50,900 nt of DNA from Paeniroseomonas aquatica (GTDB lineage Bacteria; Pseudomonadota; Alphaproteobacteria; Acetobacterales; Acetobacteraceae). Below the pieces are notes generated by a model. It had not been told where the DNA came from. It saw only the letters and a program-made list of their open reading frames with translations, and ran no database searches. A program made the position numbers and the translations under genes. This document shows positions 7,391 through 15,125 of this stretch, piece after piece. The stretch is from assembly GCF_030409335.1 (NCBI RefSeq), contig NZ_JAUFPN010000036.1, forward strand, positions 1 through 50,900, given 5' to 3'. Position 1 is the first letter of the stretch. Every line of letters starts with the position of its first letter.

Positions 7391-8841
7391 ACCGCCACCT
7401 GTGGGCCAGCGGCTTGGTAGCGCTGGCCGTAGCCACCGGGACCGGTGGCTACTGGATGGCGGGCCGCCCGGCGGGTGTTATGGGCGCCGGGATAGCGCTG
7501 GCGCAGCCGGCGTCTGATCGTCCGGTCCTCTATTATCGGGATCCGGCTGGCCGGCTGGACTACTCGGCCACGCCGAAGAAAGCGGCGGACGGGCGCGATT
7601 TCGTGGCGGTCCATGAGGAGGCGGGTGCATCGCCAGCGCCGGCCGCCGCAGCACCCCCTCCCGCTACGCCTGGCGGGCGTGGCCGGCTTCTCTACTACCG
7701 CAACCCGATGGGCCTGCCCGATACCTCGCCGGGGCCAAAAAAGGACTCGATGGGGATGGACTACCTCCCGGTCTACGAGGAGGAAGCGAACCAGCCGGCG
7801 GGCACGGTCACCATCAGCCCGCAGCGGGTACAGATGCTTGGTGTCCGGACCGAAGCGGCGGCCGAACGGACCTTGACGCGCTCCATCCGCGCGGTCGGCA
7901 CCCTAGCCGTCGATGAACGCCGCTTGGTGGTCATTGCGCCGCGCTTTGAGGGATGGATTCAAAAGCTGCTGGTCAATGAGACCGGGCAGCCGGTACGCCG
8001 GGGGCAGCCGCTGTTCGAGGTCTATAGCCCCGAGCTGGCGGCAGCTGAGCAGGAATACGTTATCGCCCGCCAAGCGGAGAGCGCCATGGCGCAGGCCGAT
8101 CCGGGCATGCGGGGCGGTGTGTCGAGCATTGCGGCGGCGTCGCTGGCAAGGCTGCGCAATTTTGACCTGCCGGCCGAGGAAGTGGCGCGCCTGCGCCGCA
8201 CCGGCACGGTCAGCCGCAGCCTCACTTTAACATCCCCCATGGACGGCGTTGTTCTGGAGAAAAATGCCGTTCAGGGCATGCGCTTTGCCCCTGGCGACAC
8301 GCTGTACCGGCTGGCCGATCTATCGACTATCTGGCTGCTGGCCGAGGTCTTCGAGCAGGATTTGGGTCTGGTCAGCCCCGGTCAGGACGCCACGATTGGT
8401 CTGACCGCTTATCCCGATCGGCGCTTTGCCGGGAAAGTCACCTTCGTCTACCCCACCGTGAACGCCACAACGCGCACGGCCCGGGTGCGCATCGAGATCC
8501 CCAACGCCGACCAGCGGCTCAAGCCCGATATGTATGCAACGGTTGAGATCGCAGCGTCGGTCGGCACCGCGTCCATGGTTGTCGTGCCGGACTCCTCGGT
8601 GCTCGATAGCGGCACGCGGCAGACCGTGCTCGTTGAGCACAGCCCCGGGCGGTATGAGCCAAGGGTAGTATCGGTCGGCCGCCGGGCGGACGGCTACGCG
8701 GAGATCCGAAATGGCGTCGCGGCGGGCGAGATGGTTGTCGTCGGCGCCAACTTCCTGATCGATGCCGAGAGCAACCTGCGCGCCGCGCTGCAATCCTTTG
8801 CCCCACCGGCACCTGTTCCGGGCCCGGAGGCACCGCGATGA
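7387..8841 (+). CDS. cusB: RND periplasmic adaptor CusB with two heavy-metal-binding domains
   Basis: Membrane-fusion protein, 484 residues, GTG start overlapping the cusC stop (GTGA). After an N-terminal anchor come two copies of the YHS-like heavy-metal-binding motif: residues about 47-79 (YYRDPAGRLDYSATPKKAADG) degenerate, and about 101-132 (YYRNPMGLPDTSPGPKKDS then MGMDYLPVY), which keeps the Met residues. Then the barrel-sandwich hybrid (PRFEGWIQKLLVNETGQPVRR), alpha hairpin, and beta-barrel (STIWLLAEVFEQDLGLVSPG). It carries Cu(I)/Ag(I) to CusA in the family. The stop overlaps the cusA start (ATGA). Confidence 0.92.
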   Translation: MNRHLWASGLVALAVATGTGGYWMAGRPAGVMGAGIALAQPASDRPVLYYRDPAGRLDYSATPKKAADGRDFVAVHEEAGASPAPAAAAPPPATPGGRGRLLYYRNPMGLPDTSPGPKKDSMGMDYLPVYEEEANQPAGTVTISPQRVQMLGVRTEAAAERTLTRSIRAVGTLAVDERRLVVIAPRFEGWIQKLLVNETGQPVRRGQPLFEVYSPELAAAEQEYVIARQAESAMAQADPGMRGGVSSIAAASLARLRNFDLPAEEVARLRRTGTVSRSLTLTSPMDGVVLEKNAVQGMRFAPGDTLYRLADLSTIWLLAEVFEQDLGLVSPGQDATIGLTAYPDRRFAGKVTFVYPTVNATTRTARVRIEIPNADQRLKPDMYATVEIAASVGTASMVVVPDSSVLDSGTRQTVLVEHSPGRYEPRVVSVGRRADGYAEIRNGVAAGEMVVVGANFLIDAESNLRAALQSFAPPAPVPGPEAPR

Positions 8842-11800
8842 TCGCCCGCATTATCCGTTGGTCGGTGGCCAATCCCTTCCTAGTGCTGCTGGTCACACTG
8901 TTCGTGGTCGGCACCGGCGTTTGGGCGGTACGCAACACGCCGCTCGATGCCATTCCCGACCTCTCGGACACTCAGGTCATCGTCTACACCGACTATCCTG
9001 GTCAAGCGCCGCAGGTGGTCGAGGACCAGGTAACCTATCCCTTGACCACGGCACTGCTGACGGTGCCGCGCTCGAAGACGGTACGCGGCTTTTCCTTTTT
9101 CGGGGCGTCCTTTGTCTATGTCGTGTTCGAGGACGGCACTGACCTCTATTGGGCACGCTCGCGCGTGCTGGAGTATCTAAGCCAGGCCGCGCGGCGGCTC
9201 CCGGAGGGCGTCACGCCGTCACTCGGGCCCGATGCCACCGGGGTCGGCTGGGTCTACCAGTACGTCGTCACCGGGGCGCAGCGCTCCTTGGCTGAGCTGC
9301 GCTCGGTCCAGGACTGGTTCCTGCGCTATCAGCTGGCCCGCGCCGAGGGCGTCGCCGAGGTGGCAAGCGTTGGCGGCTTCGTCCAGCAGTACCAGGTTGT
9401 CGTCGACCCGCAGCGGCTGCAGGCTTACCGCATCCCGCTATCGCGGGTCACCGAGGCCATTCGCGCCAGTAACCGCGATGTTGGCGGTCGCTCAGTCGAA
9501 ATGTCGGAAACCGAATACCTGGTCCGTGGCCGCGGCTACCTTCGTAACATCGCGGACATCGAGCAGATCGTCTTGATGATGCAGGGCGGCACGCCGGTAC
9601 TGCTGCGCGACGTCGCCCGCGTCGAACTCGGCCCAGAGGAACGCCGCGGTATCACCGAACTGAACGGCGAAGGCGAGGTGGTCAGCGGCATTGTCTTGCA
9701 GCGTCAGGGGCAGAACGCGCTTACCGTGATCGACAGCGTTAAGAAGACCCTGGCCGATATTGCCGGCAGCCTGCCGGAGGGCGTGACCGTCACCGGGGTC
9801 TATGACCGCTCGACGCTCATCGGGCGTGCCATCGACACCCTAAAATATACGCTGTTGGAAGAGAGCATCATCGTCGCACTGGTGTGTGTCGTCTTTTTGC
9901 TGCATGTCCGTAGCGCGCTCGTGGCCATCATCATGCTGCCGATTGGCGTGCTGATCGCCATGACACTGTTACATTTCCTCGGCCTCAGTTCCAACATTAT
10001 GAGCCTGGGCGGGATCGCCATCGCGCTTGGCGCTATGGTTGATGCGGCCATTGTCATGATCGAGAACGCCCATAAGCGTCTGGAGCAGGCACCACCGGGC
10101 GCTTCGCGGGTCCAGGTGCTCACCGATGCCGCGGTCGAAGTGGGCCCGGCGCTGTTTTTCAGCCTGGCCGTCATTACCGTCTCTTTCCTGCCGGTGTTCA
10201 CGTTGGAAGATCAGGAAGGGCGGATGTTCCGGCCGCTTGCCTTTACCAAAACCTTTGCCATGGCCGGCGGCGCGCTACTGTCAGTGACATTGGTGCCGGT
10301 GCTGATGGTGCTGTTCATCCGCGGCCGCATCATGCCGGAGCGCAAGAACCCGGTAAACCGGTTGCTCATCTGGCTGTACCGGCCAGTGATCTCCGTCGTT
10401 CTGCGCGTCCGTACACTAACCATTCTGCTAGCCCTGGTGGCTGTGGGCGCTACCGCATGGCCGTTCTCGAAGCTCGGCAGCGAGTTCATGCCGACATTGA
10501 ACGAGGGGACGCTGATGTACATGCCGGTCAGCCTGCCCGGACTGTCCGTCACCAAGGCGGCCGAGCTGCTGCAAACGCAGAACCGGATTATTAAAAGTTT
10601 TCCAGAGGTGGAGAGCGTCTACGGGAAGGCGGGACGTGCTGCAACGGCCACCGACCCGGCGCCAACGGAAATGTTTGAAACCATCATCAACCTAAAGCCG
10701 GAAGCTGAGTGGCGGCCGGGGATCACGGTAGATTCGTTGACAGCCGAGATGGATGCGGCGCTGCGTATGCCAGGGGTCAGCAATGCCTGGACCATGCCGA
10801 TCAAGGCGCGCATCGACATGCTCTCGACCGGGATCCGCACGCCAGTTGGCGTCAAGGTGTACGGCCCAGATCTGGGCGGCATCGATCAGCTTTCGCGCCA
10901 GGTCGAGGCGGCCATCCGGTCGGTGCCTGGTACCACAAGCGCCTTCGCCGAACGGGTAGAGGGCGGGTATTACCTGGAAATCGAACCGGACCGCTCGGCG
11001 CTTGCCCGCTACGGCCTGATGGTCGGTGATCTGCAGGAGACCATTGCGACGGCACTCGGCGGCGAGCCGGTCACCACCACGGTTGAGGGCCGTGCCCGTT
11101 ACTCAGTCAATGTCCGCTACCCGCGCGGCCTACGCAGCGATCCGCAAGGTATCGCTAACCAGGTTTTGGTCCAGGCCCCAACGGGGGTGGCCATCCCACT
11201 CGGACAGTTGGCTGCGGTCAGCGTAAAGCGCGGTCCGCCAACGATCCGCACCGAAAACGCCCAGCTGGTCAACTATGTCTATGTCGATATGCACGGGCGT
11301 GACATCGGCGGCTACGTTGCCGATGCGCAGCGGGCGGTGGCAGAACAGGTGACGATGCCTGCCGGCTTCCATGTCGAATGGAGCGGGCAGTTCGAGTACA
11401 TGCAGCGCGCCAAAGCGAAGCTGACGGTGGTGGTGCCTGTAACACTGCTGCTGATCTTCGTGCTGCTCTACATGAATTTTGGGCGGTTGACCGAAACACT
11501 GATCGTCATGCTTTCAGTACCCTTCGCGCTCGTCGGTGGCGTCTGGCTCATGTACCTGATGCACTTCAACCTGAGCGTCGCCGTGGCGGTTGGCTTTATC
11601 GCCCTGGCGGGGGTGGCTGCCGAAACCGGTGTCATCATGCTGATCTATCTGGACCATGCCCTTGATGAGATACGCGAGCGGTGTCGGCTGGAAGGGCGGC
11701 CACTGACCCAGGCCGACCTGCGTCTGGCGATCATGGAAGGCGCCGTCGAGCGGGTGCGCCCGAAGATGATGACCGTCACCGCCATCATGGCCGGGCTGCT

Positions 11801-11999
11801 GCCAATCCTCTGGAGCACCGGCACCGGCTCGGAGCTCATGCAGCGCATTGCTGTGCCGATGGTCGGCGGCATGGTGTCGTCGACGGTGCTTACGTTGCTG
11901 GTCATCCCCGCAATCTTCAGTGCTATCAAGGGCTGGGGTTTGCCGAAAACCACGACGGTCGCCGCGCATCAAATGCATTTTCTTGCGGCGGCGAAGTGA
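8838..11999 (+). CDS. cusA: Cu(I)/Ag(I) RND efflux pump CusA
   Basis: Proton-driven inner-membrane pump, 1053 residues, typical of HME-RND proteins. TM4 reads GAMVDAAIVMIENAHK, the signature of the copper/silver group (HME4), not the Czc type. Porter-domain methionines expected to bind Cu(I) are present in TLMYMPVSLPG, PAPTEMFETI and TMPIKARIDMLSTGIRTP. Twelve TM helices are visible in the usual 1+5 / 1+5 arrangement around two large periplasmic loops. Last of the coupled cusCBA set; followed after 80 bp by a Met-rich secreted protein. Confidence 0.95.
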   Translation: MIARIIRWSVANPFLVLLVTLFVVGTGVWAVRNTPLDAIPDLSDTQVIVYTDYPGQAPQVVEDQVTYPLTTALLTVPRSKTVRGFSFFGASFVYVVFEDGTDLYWARSRVLEYLSQAARRLPEGVTPSLGPDATGVGWVYQYVVTGAQRSLAELRSVQDWFLRYQLARAEGVAEVASVGGFVQQYQVVVDPQRLQAYRIPLSRVTEAIRASNRDVGGRSVEMSETEYLVRGRGYLRNIADIEQIVLMMQGGTPVLLRDVARVELGPEERRGITELNGEGEVVSGIVLQRQGQNALTVIDSVKKTLADIAGSLPEGVTVTGVYDRSTLIGRAIDTLKYTLLEESIIVALVCVVFLLHVRSALVAIIMLPIGVLIAMTLLHFLGLSSNIMSLGGIAIALGAMVDAAIVMIENAHKRLEQAPPGASRVQVLTDAAVEVGPALFFSLAVITVSFLPVFTLEDQEGRMFRPLAFTKTFAMAGGALLSVTLVPVLMVLFIRGRIMPERKNPVNRLLIWLYRPVISVVLRVRTLTILLALVAVGATAWPFSKLGSEFMPTLNEGTLMYMPVSLPGLSVTKAAELLQTQNRIIKSFPEVESVYGKAGRAATATDPAPTEMFETIINLKPEAEWRPGITVDSLTAEMDAALRMPGVSNAWTMPIKARIDMLSTGIRTPVGVKVYGPDLGGIDQLSRQVEAAIRSVPGTTSAFAERVEGGYYLEIEPDRSALARYGLMVGDLQETIATALGGEPVTTTVEGRARYSVNVRYPRGLRSDPQGIANQVLVQAPTGVAIPLGQLAAVSVKRGPPTIRTENAQLVNYVYVDMHGRDIGGYVADAQRAVAEQVTMPAGFHVEWSGQFEYMQRAKAKLTVVVPVTLLLIFVLLYMNFGRLTETLIVMLSVPFALVGGVWLMYLMHFNLSVAVAVGFIALAGVAAETGVIMLIYLDHALDEIRERCRLEGRPLTQADLRLAIMEGAVERVRPKMMTVTAIMAGLLPILWSTGTGSELMQRIAVPMVGGMVSSTVLTLLVIPAIFSAIKGWGLPKTTTVAAHQMHFLAAAK

Positions 12000-12079
12000 T
12001 GCCGCAAGCCAGGAATCCTGTCTTTTGGCAGGATGGCGGCTTGGCCAATGTGGTCGGTCGTACTGAAGGAGACTAAGGC

Positions 12080-12352
12080 ATGAGCAACAGGATTCGCGTA
12101 ATGGCTGTCACGCTCGCGGCAGCATTGACAATGGCCGGTGCCGCCTATGCGCAGACGGCTCAGAACACGCCCACCGCCCCGGCACCAGGGCAGGGCATGA
12201 TGGGACGTCAAGGCGAGATGATGATGGGCCAAAGCGGCATGAAGGAGATGATGGAGGCCCACACCCGCATGATGGAGACCTGCATGGAGATGATGCGGAC
12301 CGCCGTGCATCAGAGTGGCCAACCGAACCAGACGCCGAGCACAAGCCGCTAA
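12080..12352 (+). CDS. Small Met-rich periplasmic protein
   Basis: A 90-residue protein with signal peptide (VMAVTLAAALTMAGAAYAQ) and a mature part rich in Met: MMGRQGEMMMGQSGMKEMM and MMETCMEMMRTA. One Cys. Shine-Dalgarno AAGGAG upstream. Closing gene of the cus operon before a strong hairpin, so it takes a position like CusF, but with no CusF fold signature. Periplasmic Cu(I)/Ag(I) chelation by thioethers is plausible; similar style at 19260-19526. Confidence 0.75.
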   Translation: MSNRIRVMAVTLAAALTMAGAAYAQTAQNTPTAPAPGQGMMGRQGEMMMGQSGMKEMMEAHTRMMETCMEMMRTAVHQSGQPNQTPSTSR

Positions 12353-12366
12353 CGGCTTTGGTAAAA

Positions 12367-12397
12367 GGGGCGGGCTTTCATAGCGAGAGCCCGCCCC
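12367..12397 (+). terminator. Hairpin terminator after the cus operon
   Basis: Perfect 10-bp stem GGGGCGGGCT / AGCCCGCCCC with an 11-base loop, 15 bases after the stop of the Met-rich protein. No U-tract follows, so efficiency is uncertain. Confidence 0.65.
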
Positions 12398-12491
12398 ACG
12401 GCTTCGGCTGCCAGCCGAGCTAGCCGGCTCGCCTACTACGCTGGTGATGCAAGACAACGATCCTCACCGACGGAACTAGGCAATCAGGAGG

Positions 12492-12614
12492 ATGGACGGT
12501 AGCAGCATGATGTGGGGCATGGGGCTGGTGTGGCTCCTCCTCGTCATCCTGTTCCTCCTCGGTATCGCGGTACTGGTGAAGTACCTGACAACACGTCGTG
12601 GTGGACCACATTAA
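12492..12614 (+). CDS. 40-residue single-pass membrane miniprotein
   Basis: A short frame encoding MDGSSMMWGMGLVWLLLVIL followed by about ten more hydrophobic residues and a basic tail VKYLTTRRGGPH. AGGAGG ends directly at the first ATG, which is too close, so ATG 12507 or 12510 may be used. It overlaps the convergent gene 12611-13117 by four bases. Tiny Met/Trp-rich membrane proteins with this look are common in metal clusters; function unknown. Confidence 0.5.
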   Translation: MDGSSMMWGMGLVWLLLVILFLLGIAVLVKYLTTRRGGPH

Positions 12615-13117
12615 CGGTTCATCGATGCCGTGACGACCAGATTACGCTGTACTGTCCGGCGTGCCAGCCAAAGGGCAACCAGCGGTACCACCAACCATTG
12701 CAGGAGCGGGGTGACGCCGGTGTCGATGATTGGGACGACAGGCATCAACTCCGAGTAGGCCCAGCTTTGGCGAACGACGATGTTCAGCCATTCACTGAAG
12801 ATTGTGTAGCCGACGCCAAGAACCACCGTCACCGCAGCAACCGCTCGAAAGGCGCGCAGTGGCCAGTCGCGGTGACCAACAGTGATCAGCGCGAGTGCCA
12901 AGCAGGTGAGGGCAATCAGCACGTCGCCGCCAGTACAGTGAACGATAGCAAACAGCTTCTCTTGTGCCGTTCCAGTATTCCACAGGGTGTAGAGGGGAAG
13001 ATGGGCGGCTTCCCAGACAAGATTGCCGACGGCGATGACGCCCAGATAGACGCGGAGGGCCGCCGGCCAGTCTGGCGCCATGGCAAGCACGGGGTGCTCC
13101 GCGCCGACTGCGCTCAC
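12611..13117 (-). CDS. Four-helix membrane protein, unknown
   Basis: A 168-residue protein with a GTG start overlapping the stop of the upstream gene (GTGA). Hydrophobic segments: LRVYLGVIAVGNLVWEAAHL, GGDVLIALTCLALALITVG, AFRAVAAVTVVLGVGYTIF and TGVTPLLQWLVVPLVALWLA. His residues in EAAHLPLY and IVHCTGGDVL lie near membrane edges. I do not recognise the family. Together with 13114-13329 it forms a two-gene leftward unit behind a CueR-like operator. Confidence 0.7.
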   Translation of the reverse strand: MSAVGAEHPVLAMAPDWPAALRVYLGVIAVGNLVWEAAHLPLYTLWNTGTAQEKLFAIVHCTGGDVLIALTCLALALITVGHRDWPLRAFRAVAAVTVVLGVGYTIFSEWLNIVVRQSWAYSELMPVVPIIDTGVTPLLQWLVVPLVALWLARRTVQRNLVVTASMNR

Positions 13118-13329
13118 TGAAGGAGGATCCGTGCCGTCGACCGCTTCAGCGGCGCGCCGAAGGCAGTGGAATACGCCTCGGCCAGCGCCGTGCCGAGGGT
13201 CGCATCGCTGCAGAGCGCTTCGATGGCGCGCAGTAGATGCTCCGCCACTTCCAGCTGGTTCTCGGCCAGCGCTTGGCGGAGCGCGGCGATAATTTGTTTT
13301 TCAAGGGGTCGCGGATATTGCATGGCCAT
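13114..13329 (-). CDS. Small cytosolic helical protein, unknown
   Basis: A 71-residue protein without signal peptide, mostly alpha-helical: LEKQIIAALRQALAENQLEV, AEHLLRAIEALCSDATLG, then ALAEAYSTAFGAPLKRST. One Cys. Start ATG at 13329 preceded by CGGAGA. It resembles small helical hypothetical proteins but I cannot name a family. It is the first gene after the operator at 13371-13392 and is translationally coupled to the membrane protein gene that follows. Confidence 0.6.
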   Translation of the reverse strand: MAMQYPRPLEKQIIAALRQALAENQLEVAEHLLRAIEALCSDATLGTALAEAYSTAFGAPLKRSTARILLQ

Positions 13330-13370
13330 CTCCGGTTCAGGTCATCATGGCAGTGGAAGTGACCCTGCAG

Positions 13371-13392
13371 CTTTCAGCGATGGGAAGGTCAA
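13371..13392 (-). promoter_or_regulatory. CueR-type operator, leftward
   Basis: Minus strand: TTGACC (13392-13387) then CTTCCCATCGCTGAAAG, a copper-type dyad with one imperfect arm; CAGGGT sits 19 bp away as -10. It precedes 13114-13329 by about 40 bp. Confidence 0.6.
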
Positions 13393-13429
13393 GAAGGAAA
13401 CGCGCAGAGCATGGGCCCTTCATTAGCGG

Positions 13430-13985
13430 AGCGTAGGTGGCATGGTTGCCCGAGCGCGACAGCGTGGTCAAAAGGGCACGCCTGGCGACGGTGGATCGAC
13501 CATTTGCCGTTTGGTGGGGTGTAGACGGTGCAGCCCTTAGCGGCGAAAATCGCACAGAGTGGTGCCGAGACGTAACCGCGATCGAGCGCCGCGTCGCAGG
13601 TCGGATGCCCGAGGCCAACGCTGTCGCGTAGCGCCGAGCGGAATGCTGCCTGGGGCTGCCAATTAGCCGTAAGATGTGGCCTGCACCATCAGCATGCAGC
13701 TTGAAGCATAGCCTTCCCGCGGCTATGGTCAGCGCTTCGGCTGGCGCCGAACTACCGACAGCCCCACTCGCCGCGCGGTGGGCTTTGCAGGGGGTACTGT
13801 CCAGCAACAGAAGCCCGTCAGCTGACAGCCTTGGAGGAAGCGTCTCGAAAGCTAACCCTCACCACGCGCGCAGGCACCAGCGCCGCCAGCGGTCATGCAT
13901 GATTGACCAGAGGCCCAAGCCCTCAGGCAAGTCGCGCCAGGACGCGCCGGCCGCGCTGACCCGCAACGGGGTGTTCGACATCTGC
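13430..13985 (-). pseudogene. IS5-family transposase remnant
   Basis: Reading leftward, transposase segments appear in shifting frames: GASWRDLPEGLGLWSIMHDR with WRRWCLRAW (13975-13855), then LLLLDSTPCKAHRAASGAVG (the DDE aspartate region), then LCFKLHADGAGH, and further on ALDRGYVSAPLCAIFAAKGC. Stops and frame changes break it several times, so it is dead. I could not find terminal inverted repeats; limits are approximate. Confidence 0.7.
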
Positions 13986-14005
13986 AAGCGCTTCCGGGAT
14001 AGCGG

Positions 14006-14154
14006 GATGGCTGGGAGTTGATCTGCTGCGGCACGCCGGACGCGTATGGGTTGCCCTTTGCGATGTGGGGTCGGGCGGCGGTTGCGGCTCTGATCGAAAA
14101 GCGCTGTAACGTGCGGCTGGCGGTGCGCACGATGGGGACCTACCTGGCACACTA
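14006..14154 (+). pseudogene. IS630-family transposase fragment
   Basis: Forward frame starting WELICCGTPDAYGLPFAMW, then AAVAALIEKRCNVRLAVRTM and GTYLAH before a stop. This is the HTH/linker section of IS630-type transposases (usual pattern GLPFALWTREAV..LI..R..V.LS..TVGRYL). The N-terminal and catalytic parts are absent. Confidence 0.7.
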
Positions 14155-14159
14155 GAAGT

Positions 14160-14360
14160 TCACCCGCCGAGGCGGGTTCGTACCGATCCGGCAAACTCAA
14201 CCATCTCCTCATACTCGGGCCGACTGACGACGCGCCCGTCCTCGACCGCTCCCGGATAAACCACGGCAATGTAGTCCAGAAGGTACCAGGCAGTTTGAAC
14301 CGCGGCGTCGTCAGCCGCTCGTCCCGGCTGGGGGAGCTACAGGCCGACAAGGAGGGTCAT
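14160..14360 (-). pseudogene. Broken FTR1-family iron permease N-terminus
   Basis: From a possible ATG at 14360 the frame reads MTLLVGL, a TAG stop, then LPQPGRAADDAAVQTAWYLL, DYIAVVYPGAVEDGRVVSRP, EYEEMVEFAGSVRTRLGG and TGA. The LLDYIAVDY..AV.DG.V....EY.EM.EF pattern is the periplasmic N-terminal domain of FTR1/EfeU-like iron permeases or their cytochrome fusions. The rest of the gene is missing where the IS630 fragment begins, so it was probably lost by insertion/deletion. Confidence 0.6.
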
Positions 14361-14619
14361 GATTAGAATGAAGCGGTACGCCAGTGATTCGCCTGTGGAT
14401 TTGCAACTGCGAAGCTATCGCTGCGAAGAAGGCATGCCCAGGGTAGAGATCTGGCCGCTCCTGCAGCGGCTCGAACGACGTAATGCCGCGATAGCGCGCC
14501 TAGAGCAGTTTCGGGCTGGTCAGACCCACATCGGGCGGCCAAAGCCTGCGAAGCGGCGGTTTGGCAATCCTTTCCAAGACTGCCTGGGCTCGACTGAACC
14601 CGTGAAAACCAAAAGTGCT

Positions 14620-15033
14620 TTAGGTCTTACTTGGGGCGAGCGCTTCGATGATGCGGCACTCGGCGACCCGGCCATGCCGGCACTGTCCGATCAGCGAGTC
14701 TAGCTCCCGGCGCAGCGCCTGCAGGTCAGCAATCTTGCGGTCCACTTCCTCCAAATGCTCACGGGCAATCGCATCGACAGCCTCGCAAGGCAGGTCCTGT
14801 TGCCCAGCGACGTCCAGCAACGTGCGGATTTGGTCCAGCGAAAACCCAAGGTCACGGGCGCGCCGGATGAAGCTCAGGCGGCCAAGGTGCGCGGCGCCGT
14901 AAGCTCGATAGTTGCCAGATGTGCGGTCAGGGGCGGAGAGCAGCCCCACCCGCTCGTACCAGCGGATCGTCTCCACCTTCGTGCCGGTCGCCTTCGCCAA
15001 AATACCGATGTTGAAGGTAGTTTCTGTCTCCAC
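14620..15033 (-). CDS. MerR-family Cd/Pb/Zn-responsive regulator (CadR/PbrR-like)
   Basis: Regulator of the divergent P1B ATPase. From a GTG at 15033 the product starts VETETTFNIGILAKATGTKV and continues ETIRWYERVGLLSAPDRT; longer in-frame starts would lie inside the operator. Cysteines fall at about residues 83, 118 and 126 (LPCEAVD, GQCRHGRVAEC), the pattern of the PbrR/CadR/ZntR branch with a Cys before the dimer helix and two in the metal loop. No His-rich tail as in Pseudomonas CadR. Exact metal cannot be fixed from sequence. Confidence 0.82.
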   Translation of the reverse strand: METETTFNIGILAKATGTKVETIRWYERVGLLSAPDRTSGNYRAYGAAHLGRLSFIRRARDLGFSLDQIRTLLDVAGQQDLPCEAVDAIAREHLEEVDRKIADLQALRRELDSLIGQCRHGRVAECRIIEALAPSKT

Positions 15034-15038
15034 CGTCC

Positions 15039-15062
15039 TTGACCCTGTAGCGACCACAGGGT
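15039..15062 (+). promoter_or_regulatory. CadR/PbrR/ZntR-type operator
   Basis: TTGACC (15039-15044) overlaps a dyad with arms ACCCTGTAG (15042-15050) and CACAGGGT (15055-15062), closely matching cadA/pbrA promoters; CATATA follows at 19 bp. It reads toward the ATPase. Confidence 0.8.
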
Positions 15063-15125
15063 CCATATAGGGCGTGGCGCATGGTTCGGGCAACCCGAGA
15101 CCTGCTCCAGAATGGGAAAACGACA

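Noticed and set aside
14359-14703. 114-residue forward frame with a good GGAGG
   Set aside because: It overlaps the CadR-like gene antisense by 84 bp and no family resemblance is visible; kept out as unsupported although not excluded.
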